Shown: in pieces, positions 1-6,723 of the stretch
How the letters are laid out: each line of letters opens with the position of its first letter
Numbering within the stretch: position 1 is the stretch's first letter
Assembly (NCBI RefSeq): GCF_900172295.1
Contig: NZ_FWFL01000001.1
Span: 645,334 to 709,333, forward strand
Length of the DNA stretch: 64,000 nt
Direction: 5' to 3'
From: Roseovarius litorisediminis
Lineage (GTDB): Bacteria; Pseudomonadota; Alphaproteobacteria; Rhodobacterales; Rhodobacteraceae
Notes under the pieces: generated by a model
The model's database searches: none
The model's input: the letters and a program-made list of their open reading frames with translations, nothing else
What the model was told of the DNA's origin: nothing
Translations under genes and position numbers: made by a program

Positions 1-13
1 GGCGAAACGTTAA

Positions 14-34
14 AGCGTCGCATCGCCCGACGCT
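14..34 (-). terminator. Hairpin downstream of the CBS gene, possible terminator
   Basis: A perfect 7-bp inverted repeat (AGCGTCG / CGACGCT, 7-nt loop) lies 10 bp beyond the stop of the CBS-domain gene, which is the last gene of the minus-strand operon. On the minus strand only two T residues follow it, so it is a weak intrinsic terminator at best. Confidence 0.35.
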
Positions 35-43
35 GTGAAACCC

Positions 44-436
44 TTATCCGGCATAGCTCAGCACCAGATCCCGCAGCGACACGAAACCCAGAAGCCCGGT
101 ATCGCCATGTACCAGTGCCCGCCGCCTGCCAAGCTGTGTCAGCAACCGCACGGCGTATTTTACGTTCATGTCCGGAACAATGGTCAGGACCGGCTTTTCC
201 ATGACCTGATAGACAGAGGTGCGTTCGAATGATCGGTTTTCTGCGATCACCCTCGAGGCAATCTCGTTGACCGTCAGAAAACCGTATTCGTCTCCGGGAT
301 GCCGCCGGTCGATGATCAGCGAGCTGACCTTGTTTTCGCGCATCATTGCTAGTGCCTCATGGATGTTGGCAAAGCCGTCGATCCGGTGCAGATCGGTGCG
401 CATGAGCGTATCAACCCTGACGAATGTCTCTTCCAT
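44..436 (-). CDS. CBS-domain protein, last gene of the DUF1538/P-II operon
   Basis: A protein of 130 aa made almost entirely of a CBS-domain pair (about residues 8-60 and 70-125, with 'VMEKPVLTIVPDMNVKYAV' opening the second). CBS pairs usually bind adenine nucleotides and regulate a partner protein. The start at 436 is chosen because the minus strand carries AAGGAGG just upstream and because this ATG overlaps the TGA of the P-II-like gene (TGATG). A longer reading frame to 703 is only the antisense shadow of that gene. There is no catalytic or membrane domain, so it probably acts as a soluble sensor for the two membrane proteins encoded upstream. The ligand is unknown. Confidence 0.85.
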   Translation of the reverse strand: MEETFVRVDTLMRTDLHRIDGFANIHEALAMMRENKVSSLIIDRRHPGDEYGFLTVNEIASRVIAENRSFERTSVYQVMEKPVLTIVPDMNVKYAVRLLTQLGRRRALVHGDTGLLGFVSLRDLVLSYAG

Positions 437-789
437 CACAGATCCTCCTTGCTGATATCCTGCATGATGCTCTGCATCTGACCTTTCATGCCGATAGCGT
501 CCTCGATGTCGATCTGAAAGGTAACCCCCGCACCTGGCGTTTCCTCGAATCCGCAGGCCGCGGCAATTGCTTCCAGAATGTCTCGGCTGATGTGTTCTTC
601 GACCAGAAACAGCACCACATCGCGTTGCCCGGCCAAATTCAGACCAAGAAATGTCTTTTGCGGCGTCAGCCCCTCGCCACGGGCACCTGTGATCACGGTG
701 CACCCCGTGGCCCCCTCTGAGCGGGCGGCTTCGATGGCCTTGTCGGTCAGTTCGTCCTGGGTCATCACGATGAGCAGTTTGAATTTCAT
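436..789 (-). CDS. P-II-like signalling protein
   Basis: A protein of 117 aa. The order beta strand ('FKLLIVMT'), helix, then 'GATGCTVITGARGEGL' resembles the ferredoxin-like core of the P-II (GlnB/GlnK) family, whose trimers bind ATP, ADP and 2-oxoglutarate or other small molecules. The canonical uridylylated T-loop tyrosine is not evident, so it belongs with P-II-like proteins rather than GlnB/GlnK. Two starts are possible: GTG at 792 and ATG at 789. I chose ATG because AAGGAGG sits six bases upstream. The gene overlaps the DUF1538 gene before it and the CBS gene after it, so the products are likely made in fixed ratio. By analogy with GlnK-AmtB and SbtB-SbtA it may gate the membrane partner; that is inference. 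Confidence 0.8.
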   Translation of the reverse strand: MKFKLLIVMTQDELTDKAIEAARSEGATGCTVITGARGEGLTPQKTFLGLNLAGQRDVVLFLVEEHISRDILEAIAAACGFEETPGAGVTFQIDIEDAIGMKGQMQSIMQDISKEDL

Positions 790-1595
790 CACGGGCCTCC
801 TTCGGGAGTGGAAGTGGTGGGAATTGGTTTCTGTCGCCGTTTCTCTAGCCAGGTGCCGATTTGGGCATAGCCCATAACCGTAATCATTGGAAACAGGCTC
901 GCAAGCGCGATCAGACCGAACCCGTCAAGCAGCGCCGAACGGCCCGGCACGTTCGACGCCAGCCCCAACCCAAGCGCCGCCACCAGCGGTACGGTTACGG
1001 TTGATGTCGTCACCCCGCCTGAATCGTAAGCCAGAGGCACAATCATACGCGGAGCAAACATGGTTTGAACCACAACAATGGCGTAACCGACGATCATATA
1101 CACATAAAGCGGCGTGCCGCTGACGATGCGGAACGTGCCCACCGACAGGCTTAACGCGACACCGACGGCGACCGCGACACGCAGGCCGAAAGCCCCGACC
1201 GAGCCGCCCGAAACATCTTGCGCCTTTATCGCCACTGCAATCAACGAAGGCTCGGCGATGGTGGTGGCAAAGCCGATGGCAAAGGCAAAAAGGTAGGTCC
1301 AGTAGTAATCCGCCCACCCCGGCACGACACCCGGACCACCGCCGATAAAGGCAGGGTCAGTCAGTTGTCTTGCCATTTCGCGGCCCAGCGGGAACAGCGC
1401 TCGTTCCAGGCCGAACAGGAAAAACGTCAACCCCACCACCACATAAAACAAACCGAACAGCACCTTGCGAAGATGTGGCAGCTTACGGCGGAGTATGCCC
1501 AGTTGAAAACCCAGCAGCACCACCACGATGGGGGCGACATCCTTCAGAATGCTGATGAAAACCTGGCTCAGTTCTGTGACCATCGACCAGATCAT
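789..1595 (-). CDS. DUF1538 membrane protein (second of pair)
   Basis: A protein of 268 aa with about six or seven hydrophobic segments and the DUF1538 hallmark '[20 protein letters not shown]' near residue 190, followed by '[14 protein letters not shown]'. '[13 protein letters not shown]'-like sequence in the first third matches the other copy. DUF1538 proteins are uncharacterised polytopic membrane proteins, presumed transporters. The start overlaps the stop of the first DUF1538 gene by 4 bp. The C-terminus ends in a short Arg/Lys/Pro-rich cytoplasmic tail that the first copy lacks. The pair may form a heterodimer or two half-transporters. Confidence 0.85.
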   Translation of the reverse strand: MIWSMVTELSQVFISILKDVAPIVVVLLGFQLGILRRKLPHLRKVLFGLFYVVVGLTFFLFGLERALFPLGREMARQLTDPAFIGGGPGVVPGWADYYWTYLFAFAIGFATTIAEPSLIAVAIKAQDVSGGSVGAFGLRVAVAVGVALSLSVGTFRIVSGTPLYVYMIVGYAIVVVQTMFAPRMIVPLAYDSGGVTTSTVTVPLVAALGLGLASNVPGRSALLDGFGLIALASLFPMITVMGYAQIGTWLEKRRQKPIPTTSTPEGGP

Positions 1596-2332
1596 GCCGC
1601 CACCACCAATCCGAACAGCAACACGAAAATGATCGGCATCAGGCTGGCAAACGCAATCAGACCAAAGCCGTCAATCATCGGGTTGCGCCCCTTGATCGCG
1701 TGCGCCAGCCCGACCCCCAATGAGGTGACAAGCGGCACGGTGATGGTCGAGGTCGTCACCCCGCCTGAATCATAAGCGATGCCGATAATCGCGCGCGGGG
1801 CGATAGGCGTGAGCGCCACAACCACAATATAGCCGCCAATGATCAGCCAGTGAATCGGCCAGCCCTTGAGAATACGAAACACACCGATAACCAGCGAAGC
1901 CCCGACCGAGGCCGCCACCGTATAGCGCAGCGCATTGGCATGGGCTTTCTGGCTGGCCGGATCACTCTCGATCACCCCCGCTGCGGCCATGACACGTGTG
2001 GCCTCTTCGCCCACGGCGATCAGCGCCGGTTCGGCCACGGTCGTGCCAAACCCCAACCAGAACGAAAAAATCAGCAGCAGCGGCAGTGATCCGCGCGCGG
2101 CCAGTGCATTGGCCAGGGTTTCACCCAATGGAAACAACGCCATTTCCAGCCCGCGGATGAACAGCGTCAGCCCTAGCAGGACAAAGGCAAAGCCAATCGC
2201 AAGATCAGAGATGTTTTCGAAGGGCTGACGCAGCACCACCATCTGGAAGAACGCCACGATGATCAAAATTGGAGCAATATCCCGGGCGGTTCCGCTAAAC
2301 TGTTTGTATAGCGCACGAATTGTGCCCGTCAT
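1592..2332 (-). CDS. DUF1538 membrane protein (first of pair, operon leader)
   Basis: A protein of 246 aa, hydrophobic throughout, homologous to the next gene. It shares '[20 protein letters not shown]' and '[13 protein letters not shown]', plus the '[10 protein letters not shown]' and '[12 protein letters not shown]' stretches in the first half. The two copies diverge enough to be an old duplication kept as a pair. It is the first gene of four (DUF1538-DUF1538-P-II-CBS), all overlapping by 1-4 bp, so the promoter should lie between 2333 and 2586. Substrate unknown. The coupling to nucleotide-binding regulators suggests an ion or small-metabolite carrier under energy or nitrogen control. Confidence 0.85.
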   Translation of the reverse strand: MTGTIRALYKQFSGTARDIAPILIIVAFFQMVVLRQPFENISDLAIGFAFVLLGLTLFIRGLEMALFPLGETLANALAARGSLPLLLIFSFWLGFGTTVAEPALIAVGEEATRVMAAAGVIESDPASQKAHANALRYTVAASVGASLVIGVFRILKGWPIHWLIIGGYIVVVALTPIAPRAIIGIAYDSGGVTTSTITVPLVTSLGVGLAHAIKGRNPMIDGFGLIAFASLMPIIFVLLFGLVVAA

Positions 2333-2586
2333 CTGTCTTTCCCTGGCCCGATAGACCTGTTTTCAATCGATCATGCACGTATGACAGCCAGGCAACAAGC
2401 CAGAACTTTTCTTGCAGGGCACCGATCTGGTATCGATTCTTTTTGCCCGCCTCAGCCGCTCATGGCCGCCTTTCGTGCAAAACGCGGCGACAGCCCGGAA
2501 CCAGCCCAAACCCACCAATTTACTGCAGAGCGACCCATGTCCGCTAAACAACAAATGGCTACTTTACACACATCGCCACAGCGCAC

Positions 2587-2751
2587 TTATTTGGCCATGA
2601 CTGCCACAAGTTTCGCGATTGCTGCCGCGTCGAGTTGCGGCGTGCCTAAGTCACCCCACCAGCCATTGAACGTGTCTTTAAAACGGTCGCAAAAGGCCTG
2701 CAGTCCCCTGTCGCCACCGCCCGTGACAGCTCTTTCTTGGATGTCTGGCAT
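2587..2751 (-). CDS. 54-aa ORF coupled to the SDR gene, function unknown
   Basis: This frame begins with an ATG that overlaps the SDR stop (TGATG) and runs 54 codons to TAA. Its composition is protein-like, with 'GGGDRGLQAFCDRFKDTF', 'GWWGDLGTPQL' and an Ala-rich end. The middle section faintly recalls the C-terminal end of 3-hydroxyacyl-CoA or gulonate dehydrogenase-type enzymes, so it may be the surviving tail of a longer gene. It may instead be a genuine small protein made by translational coupling. I cannot decide between these, and the homology impression is weak. Confidence 0.45.
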   Translation of the reverse strand: MPDIQERAVTGGGDRGLQAFCDRFKDTFNGWWGDLGTPQLDAAAIAKLVAVMAK

Positions 2752-3494
2752 CAGAATAACCCCGGATTGAGCGGCGAAGCGGATGTCATGCCACCGTCGA
2801 TCGTAAAAAGCTGACCTGTGGCAAAATCAGCCTCGTCCGACGCCAACCAAACCGCCATGGATGCGACATCGGCAGGCTTGCCAAAGCGCCGGGTTGCGTG
2901 GCGGGCAAGTGCGTCCGCGCGTGCCTTGGCGGGATCCTGTGCAAGATCAAAGCCTGCTTCCAACATCCCGGTCTCAATCCATCCCGGGCAGATCGCATTA
3001 CACCGCACGCCGGGGCCATGATCAACCGCGATCGAGCGCGTCAGCCCGTGAACAAACGCCTTTGACGCGTTGTAAAGCGCCATGGAGGGATCGGCGACAC
3101 TGCCGGAAATGGAGCCGATATTGATGATCGAGCCACCAGTCGTCATCTGCGGGATAAACGCACGGCAAACGTTGAAAACGCCGCGTGCGTTTGCCCCCAT
3201 GACCAAGTCCCAATCCGAATCCGTGCTGTCCACCACGGTCTTTTCAACCTGAACGCCGGCATTGTTTACCAAGGTATCGATGGGTCCGATCTCGTCGCAC
3301 ACCGATTGAACATCCAAGGCATGTGCGACGTCCAGTTCAAACCAGCCGACACCGTTGGGCAGATCAGCGGGCCGCGGGCCGCGACCACATGTTATCACCC
3401 TCGACCCTTCGCTTATAAAGGCGTCGACGATCCCACGACCGATCCCTTGCCGTCCGCCTGTCACAAAGGCGCGTTTGCCAGCCAGCCGCATCAT
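2751..3494 (-). CDS. Short-chain dehydrogenase/reductase (SDR)
   Basis: A protein of 247 aa, the classical SDR size. It shows the cofactor motif TGGRQGIGRG near the N-terminus, the structural NNAG, the catalytic Ser in 'IINIGSISGS', the Tyr-x-x-x-Lys motif as YNASK, and the 'PGWIETGM' turn. It should be an NAD(P)(H)-dependent cytosolic oxidoreductase acting on an alcohol or ketone; the substrate cannot be read from sequence. Two adjacent ATGs begin the gene (3494 and 3491). The first is in ATGA overlap with a 28-codon frame upstream, so I used it. A GTG-type start seven codons further upstream is less likely. A 54-codon frame is coupled to its stop. Confidence 0.85.
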   Translation of the reverse strand: MMRLAGKRAFVTGGRQGIGRGIVDAFISEGSRVITCGRGPRPADLPNGVGWFELDVAHALDVQSVCDEIGPIDTLVNNAGVQVEKTVVDSTDSDWDLVMGANARGVFNVCRAFIPQMTTGGSIINIGSISGSVADPSMALYNASKAFVHGLTRSIAVDHGPGVRCNAICPGWIETGMLEAGFDLAQDPAKARADALARHATRRFGKPADVASMAVWLASDEADFATGQLFTIDGGMTSASPLNPGLF

Positions 3495-3577
3495 TGTTGA
3501 ACCGCCGCCGCGCAAGCGTCCAAAGCGACACCCTCGCCAGCACCCAATTCCGCGTTGACCAACATTTTCATCTGCAT
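3491..3577 (-). CDS. 28-aa leader ORF overlapping the SDR start
   Basis: An ATG at 3577 opens 28 codons (MQMKMLVNAELGAGEG at its start) ending in TGA inside the ATGATG of the SDR gene. A purine-rich GGAAGGG lies just upstream, spaced as a ribosome-binding site. It could be a leader peptide that loads ribosomes onto the SDR message, or the start of a gene whose remainder was deleted. The peptide matches nothing I recognise. There is no run of one amino acid and no alternative hairpin to suggest attenuation. Confidence 0.35.
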   Translation of the reverse strand: MQMKMLVNAELGAGEGVALDACAAAVQQ

Positions 3578-3664
3578 CTGCAACCCTTCCCTAAAATCCT
3601 ACCTGGCGGACAGACCGCCCTGCGCCGCCCATCTGCGGCAGAGCAGACAACGGGCGTTTTTGGC

Positions 3665-4714
3665 TTAGTCGATGCCAAAGATCACATTGTATGACGTCTG
3701 GGCGCTACCGCGGTTGATCACCTCGATCACGTGATCCCCAGACTGCCAAAGCTGGCCGCGGTATTCTTGTGCTGCCGTCATCTGATCAAGCAGGAAAGAC
3801 TGGTCGGGGTTAAAGATCTGATAGGACATACCTTCGCCTTGTGCAGCGACCCGAACATATAGGTTCTGCCCGCTGGCGGCCCCAAGCACATACCGACGAG
3901 ACTCGCCTGGCTCTAACGACCCTGTCAGCTCGGTTCCTGTGCTTCCCGACGGAAATCGCACGACGACTGTCGACGTACTATCGCCGGACAAAACTGTCGA
4001 AGAGGGCTTGCCACTTCCCTCAATCAGAAAATCGCCTGCGGCCCACCCCTCATAGCCGGGGTCGGCCAGTGTTGCGACGCGACACCAACGACGGCCTTCC
4101 GACATCCGGCAACCAAGGTTGCGCAGGTTTTGTCCACTGTTCAGACGGGCCACAAGCCCTGCGCCTGCAGACGGGCCTGCACGCAGGTTCAACATTCCGC
4201 CACCCGACGTTGCCACCTGATAGAAATCAGGCCCACCTTGCAGCCCGTCAGCATAGTCGGCCTGTACGGTATCATCGATTTCGCCATCAATGCTGATCGC
4301 GATCATATAGTCCGATCTCTCATTGCGGCGTGCAGCACTCCGCATCATGTAGACCGAGACGGTATATTCGCCCGAGGTGGGTAGGGGCCCGTCGAAGAGA
4401 TTAAGATCTGGCACCATGGGCCCGGTGAACTGGCTATTGGCCAGCGCCTGATCGCCAGGTCCGCTGCCCGGCTCATAAATATTGAAATAGGTGGCGGAGT
4501 TGGATGGCTCCAGCCGCACTTTCATCTGCTGGCCTGCCTCTGCACCAACTTTGTATAGGACGCTGTCATAGCCTGTAATGGAATCATTGATCGTTGTGCC
4601 GGACGTGCCCGCAGCAAAGCGCACTTGCTCGGTGCGCATCTCATCTTGCGCATTTGCAGCCAGAGGCACCAATAGTGCCATCGCCGTTGCTAACATCACT
4701 AATATGGGTTTCAT
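3665..4714 (-). CDS. Secreted protein: two lysozyme-inhibitor-like domains around an SH3 domain
   Basis: A protein of 349 aa starting MKPILVMLATAMALLV, a clear Sec signal peptide with cleavage after ANA. The first domain (about 30-155) is a beta-sandwich with 'MRSAARRNE', which I associate with the inhibitor of g-type lysozyme (PliG-like) domain. Residues about 170-245 form a bacterial SH3-like domain ('LNLRAGPS', 'CRMSEGRRWCRV'). Residues about 255-349 form a second sandwich related to the first. Such proteins sit in the periplasm and bind sugars, peptidoglycan or lysozyme. The start is fixed by GGAGG upstream of the ATG and by the signal peptide. The gene stands alone, tail-to-head with the SDR unit. 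Anti-lysozyme activity is an inference. Confidence 0.7.
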   Translation of the reverse strand: MKPILVMLATAMALLVPLAANAQDEMRTEQVRFAAGTSGTTINDSITGYDSVLYKVGAEAGQQMKVRLEPSNSATYFNIYEPGSGPGDQALANSQFTGPMVPDLNLFDGPLPTSGEYTVSVYMMRSAARRNERSDYMIAISIDGEIDDTVQADYADGLQGGPDFYQVATSGGGMLNLRAGPSAGAGLVARLNSGQNLRNLGCRMSEGRRWCRVATLADPGYEGWAAGDFLIEGSGKPSSTVLSGDSTSTVVVRFPSGSTGTELTGSLEPGESRRYVLGAASGQNLYVRVAAQGEGMSYQIFNPDQSFLLDQMTAAQEYRGQLWQSGDHVIEVINRGSAQTSYNVIFGID

Positions 4715-5019
4715 GGAGGAACCTCCTTTTGGTTTTTCTAAAAATGCAGCGATCAGAATACTGCAATTTAGCATAAATCCCGCCTGGCACAAAAAGCTAG
4801 CTTAGTCCGTTGTGCGAAGGATTGCGACGAGCGCCCGATACGAACTTGATTTATAAGTTGGATTCCCTCTACGCCATAGAGCAACCCGAACCCTCTTGTG
4901 ATTTCTCTAAGGCAGGAATCTCCGCTTCAATTTGAGATAACCCAGCTTCTGCGCAATCGCACACAACTTCCGCTCTCCGTCCGTTGCTGCCCGCAGCGCT
5001 GTTTACAGCATTTGTTACT
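4715..5019. other. Intergenic stretch between the SH3-domain gene and the IS1111 element
   Basis: These 305 bp hold the promoter region of the minus-strand secreted-protein gene and the left flank of the insertion sequence. I see no ORF, hairpin or RNA gene in it. Confidence 0.5.
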
Positions 5020-5025
5020 AATGGG

Positions 5026-5039
5026 ATGTACCGGCTGCT
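5026..5039 (+). repeat. Left subterminal inverted repeat of the IS1111 element
   Basis: 14 bp, ATGTACCGGCTGCT, an exact inverted match to 6365-6378. It lies 51 bp before the transposase start codon. Confidence 0.8.
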
Positions 5040-5090
5040 TCACCCAGCAGGTTAGGCTTTGCCTATTTCTGCAAATCAGGAGAAGCAGTC

Positions 5091-6149
5091 ATGAAATCCA
5101 AAAGCCCAGAAGACATCGCAGTCATTGGCGTCGATATCGGCAAGGACACCTTTCACCTCGTTGGGTTTGATCACGCGGGTGAGCGCATTTTACGCAAGAA
5201 GATTAAGCGGTTGGCGTTGAAGCCGACGTTCGAGAAATTTGCACGCTGCGTAGTTGGCATGGAAGCATGCATGAGCGCGCACTTTGTCAGTCGAATGCTG
5301 CGAAGGCTCGGTTTTGAGCCTCGGATCATCCCGGCGATCTACGTAAAGCCTTTCAACAAGGGACAAAAGAACGATTACAACGATGCGGAGGCAATCGCAG
5401 AGGCAGCGATGAGGCCAAACCTGCGTACGGTCACCGAGAAGAGCCAGGACCAGTTGGACCTACAGGCATTGCATCGCGTGCGTTCCAGGCTGGTGGCCCG
5501 CCGCACCGCGACGATCAATCAGATCCGGGCGTTCCTGATTGAGCAAGGCATCACCGTGCGGTCGGGACGGCATGCACTGCAGAGCTCGTTTGAGGCGATC
5601 CTCGAAAACCGGCGCGATGAAATCTCATCACGCATGCGCGCGATCCTGATGGGTCTCTATGGCGATTGGCTTTGGGTCGATGAGCGGATCAAGGCAATCT
5701 CGTCGAAGATCGAGGAGATCAGCCGATCGGAGGAGAACAGCGTCAACATCATGACCATTCCTGGGATCGGCCCGCTTATCTCGACGGCCATCGTTGCCGC
5801 CATTGGCAAGGGCGAGGTGTTTGATCGAGGTCGGGACTTTGCAGCTTGGGTGGGCCTGGTGCCGCGCCAGTTCAATACCGGCGGGAAGACTATCCTTGGT
5901 CGGATCAGCAAACGCGGCAACAGCTATCTGAGGATGCTGCTGGTGCAGGCCGCCAATGTCATTCTGATGCGCCCACATCGTTGGGACAGCTTGGGATTAG
6001 GCCCATGGCTTCGGGGCGTTGTAGCACGCATGCCGCACAATAAGGCTGCGGTCGCCTTGGCCAACAAACTCGCCCGCACCGCCTGGAGCGTTCTGCGCTA
6101 CGGATCGAAGTACGAGGTTGAGAGAGACGAGGCTTTGGCCGCGATCTAG
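5091..6149 (+). CDS. IS110-family (IS1111-group) transposase
   Basis: A protein of 352 aa, full length for the family. The N-terminal RuvC-like DEDD domain has D15 ('GVDIGKDTF'), E58 ('GMEACMSAH', a form typical of IS1111), and D95/D98 ('NDYNDAEAIAEA'). The C-terminal Tnp20 domain has 'TIPGIGPLISTAIVAAIG' and 'ISKRGNSYLRMLLVQAA'. Where relatives commonly read S-T-G, this protein reads N262-T263-G264. The serine at that point is the proposed nucleophile, so activity is in doubt. One G-to-A transition (AGT to AAT) would explain it. A purine-rich AGGAGAAG precedes the ATG. There is no frameshift or stop. Confidence 0.9.
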   Translation: MKSKSPEDIAVIGVDIGKDTFHLVGFDHAGERILRKKIKRLALKPTFEKFARCVVGMEACMSAHFVSRMLRRLGFEPRIIPAIYVKPFNKGQKNDYNDAEAIAEAAMRPNLRTVTEKSQDQLDLQALHRVRSRLVARRTATINQIRAFLIEQGITVRSGRHALQSSFEAILENRRDEISSRMRAILMGLYGDWLWVDERIKAISSKIEEISRSEENSVNIMTIPGIGPLISTAIVAAIGKGEVFDRGRDFAAWVGLVPRQFNTGGKTILGRISKRGNSYLRMLLVQAANVILMRPHRWDSLGLGPWLRGVVARMPHNKAAVALANKLARTAWSVLRYGSKYEVERDEALAAI

Positions 6150-6364
6150 CGGCCAAGACCCAACGGAGTTCGCGAAGGAGAACAGCATGGAACGGAGAAA
6201 CTACGCCCCCAGAATCTGAGAGCCCAAATGGTCGTCACCGATCTGGTTAGTAATGAGATCAAGGCGCGTGCGTAACCCACAATGGCCACGGCCCGCGAGC
6301 CGATAAACAGGCCGAATACATATGAGCGACTACCGCAAGCCACGCCAAAATCTCAGTTGCGAAC
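6150..6364 (+). ncRNA. Candidate guide (bridge/seek) RNA region of the IS1111 element
   Basis: The 215 bp between the transposase stop and the right inverted repeat have no ORF of note. In IS1111 elements a structured RNA encoded downstream of the transposase directs target choice, so this is where it should be. The call rests on position and family knowledge only. I have not folded the sequence and cannot mark RNA ends. Confidence 0.4.
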
Positions 6365-6378
6365 AGCAGCCGGTACAT
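6365..6378 (-). repeat. Right subterminal inverted repeat of the IS1111 element
   Basis: AGCAGCCGGTACAT, the exact inverse of 5026-5039. AATGGG follows 3 bp later and also borders the left repeat. Confidence 0.8.
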
Positions 6379-6387
6379 ACAAATGGG

Positions 6388-6643
6388 CTCTTTTTCCTCT
6401 TTCGCTGCATCGTGCGCGAAGGTCGGTTTTTCCATTTTGGGTCAGTTTGTGACGTGAAGGTCAAAGTTATCTGAGGTTTCACAGCTCGGGGTTCACCAGG
6501 CGAACCGGGATTCGAAAAAGCGCGACAGGCTGGCTACATTTCGGCCCGCCGCAATCCAAGCCCACAGCACGCCAAAGGCCGCGTGCGGACGCCGACAAGC
6601 CTTGCGACATCGTCCTTCATTCTGCGGGATTCCTCGCCAAGAC
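6388..6643. other. Non-coding flank right of the IS1111 element
   Basis: These 256 bp separate the insertion sequence from the GTAC-repeat cluster behind the AraC gene. I see no credible gene, hairpin or RNA. Short frames across it have no family resemblance. Confidence 0.4.
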
Positions 6644-6720
6644 GTACGTTTTGTACGCCTGCCTTTGCATTCGGGCCCTGTCGCGTACGAAATCCACGTA
6701 CAAACTGTACGCTTCGTACG
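6644..6720. repeat. Cluster of GTAC motifs with 9-bp spacing
   Basis: GTAC occurs at 6644, 6653, 6685, 6698, 6707 and 6716. The steps 6644-6653 and 6698-6707-6716 are exactly 9 bp. The cluster lies immediately downstream of the AraC gene (which ends at 6724) and resembles two GTA-every-9-bp repeats at 14091 and 36342. Function unknown. It could be an iterated protein-binding site or part of a termination region. Confidence 0.6.
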
Positions 6721-6723
6721 CCC

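Larger units (their letters stand above)
5020..6387 (+). mobile_element. IS110-family element, IS1111 group, about 1.37 kb
   Basis: One transposase gene is flanked by a perfect 14-bp inverted repeat (ATGTACCGGCTGCT, at 5026-5039 and inverted at 6365-6378). The repeats are subterminal, as in the IS1111 group. The hexamer AATGGG sits directly outside the left repeat (5020-5025) and 3 bp outside the right one (6382-6387). It may be the shared core sequence left by site-specific insertion, and I used it to set the limits. About 215 bp between the transposase stop and the right repeat are non-coding, where IS1111 elements carry their guide RNA. Exact termini need comparison with an empty site. Confidence 0.75.
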
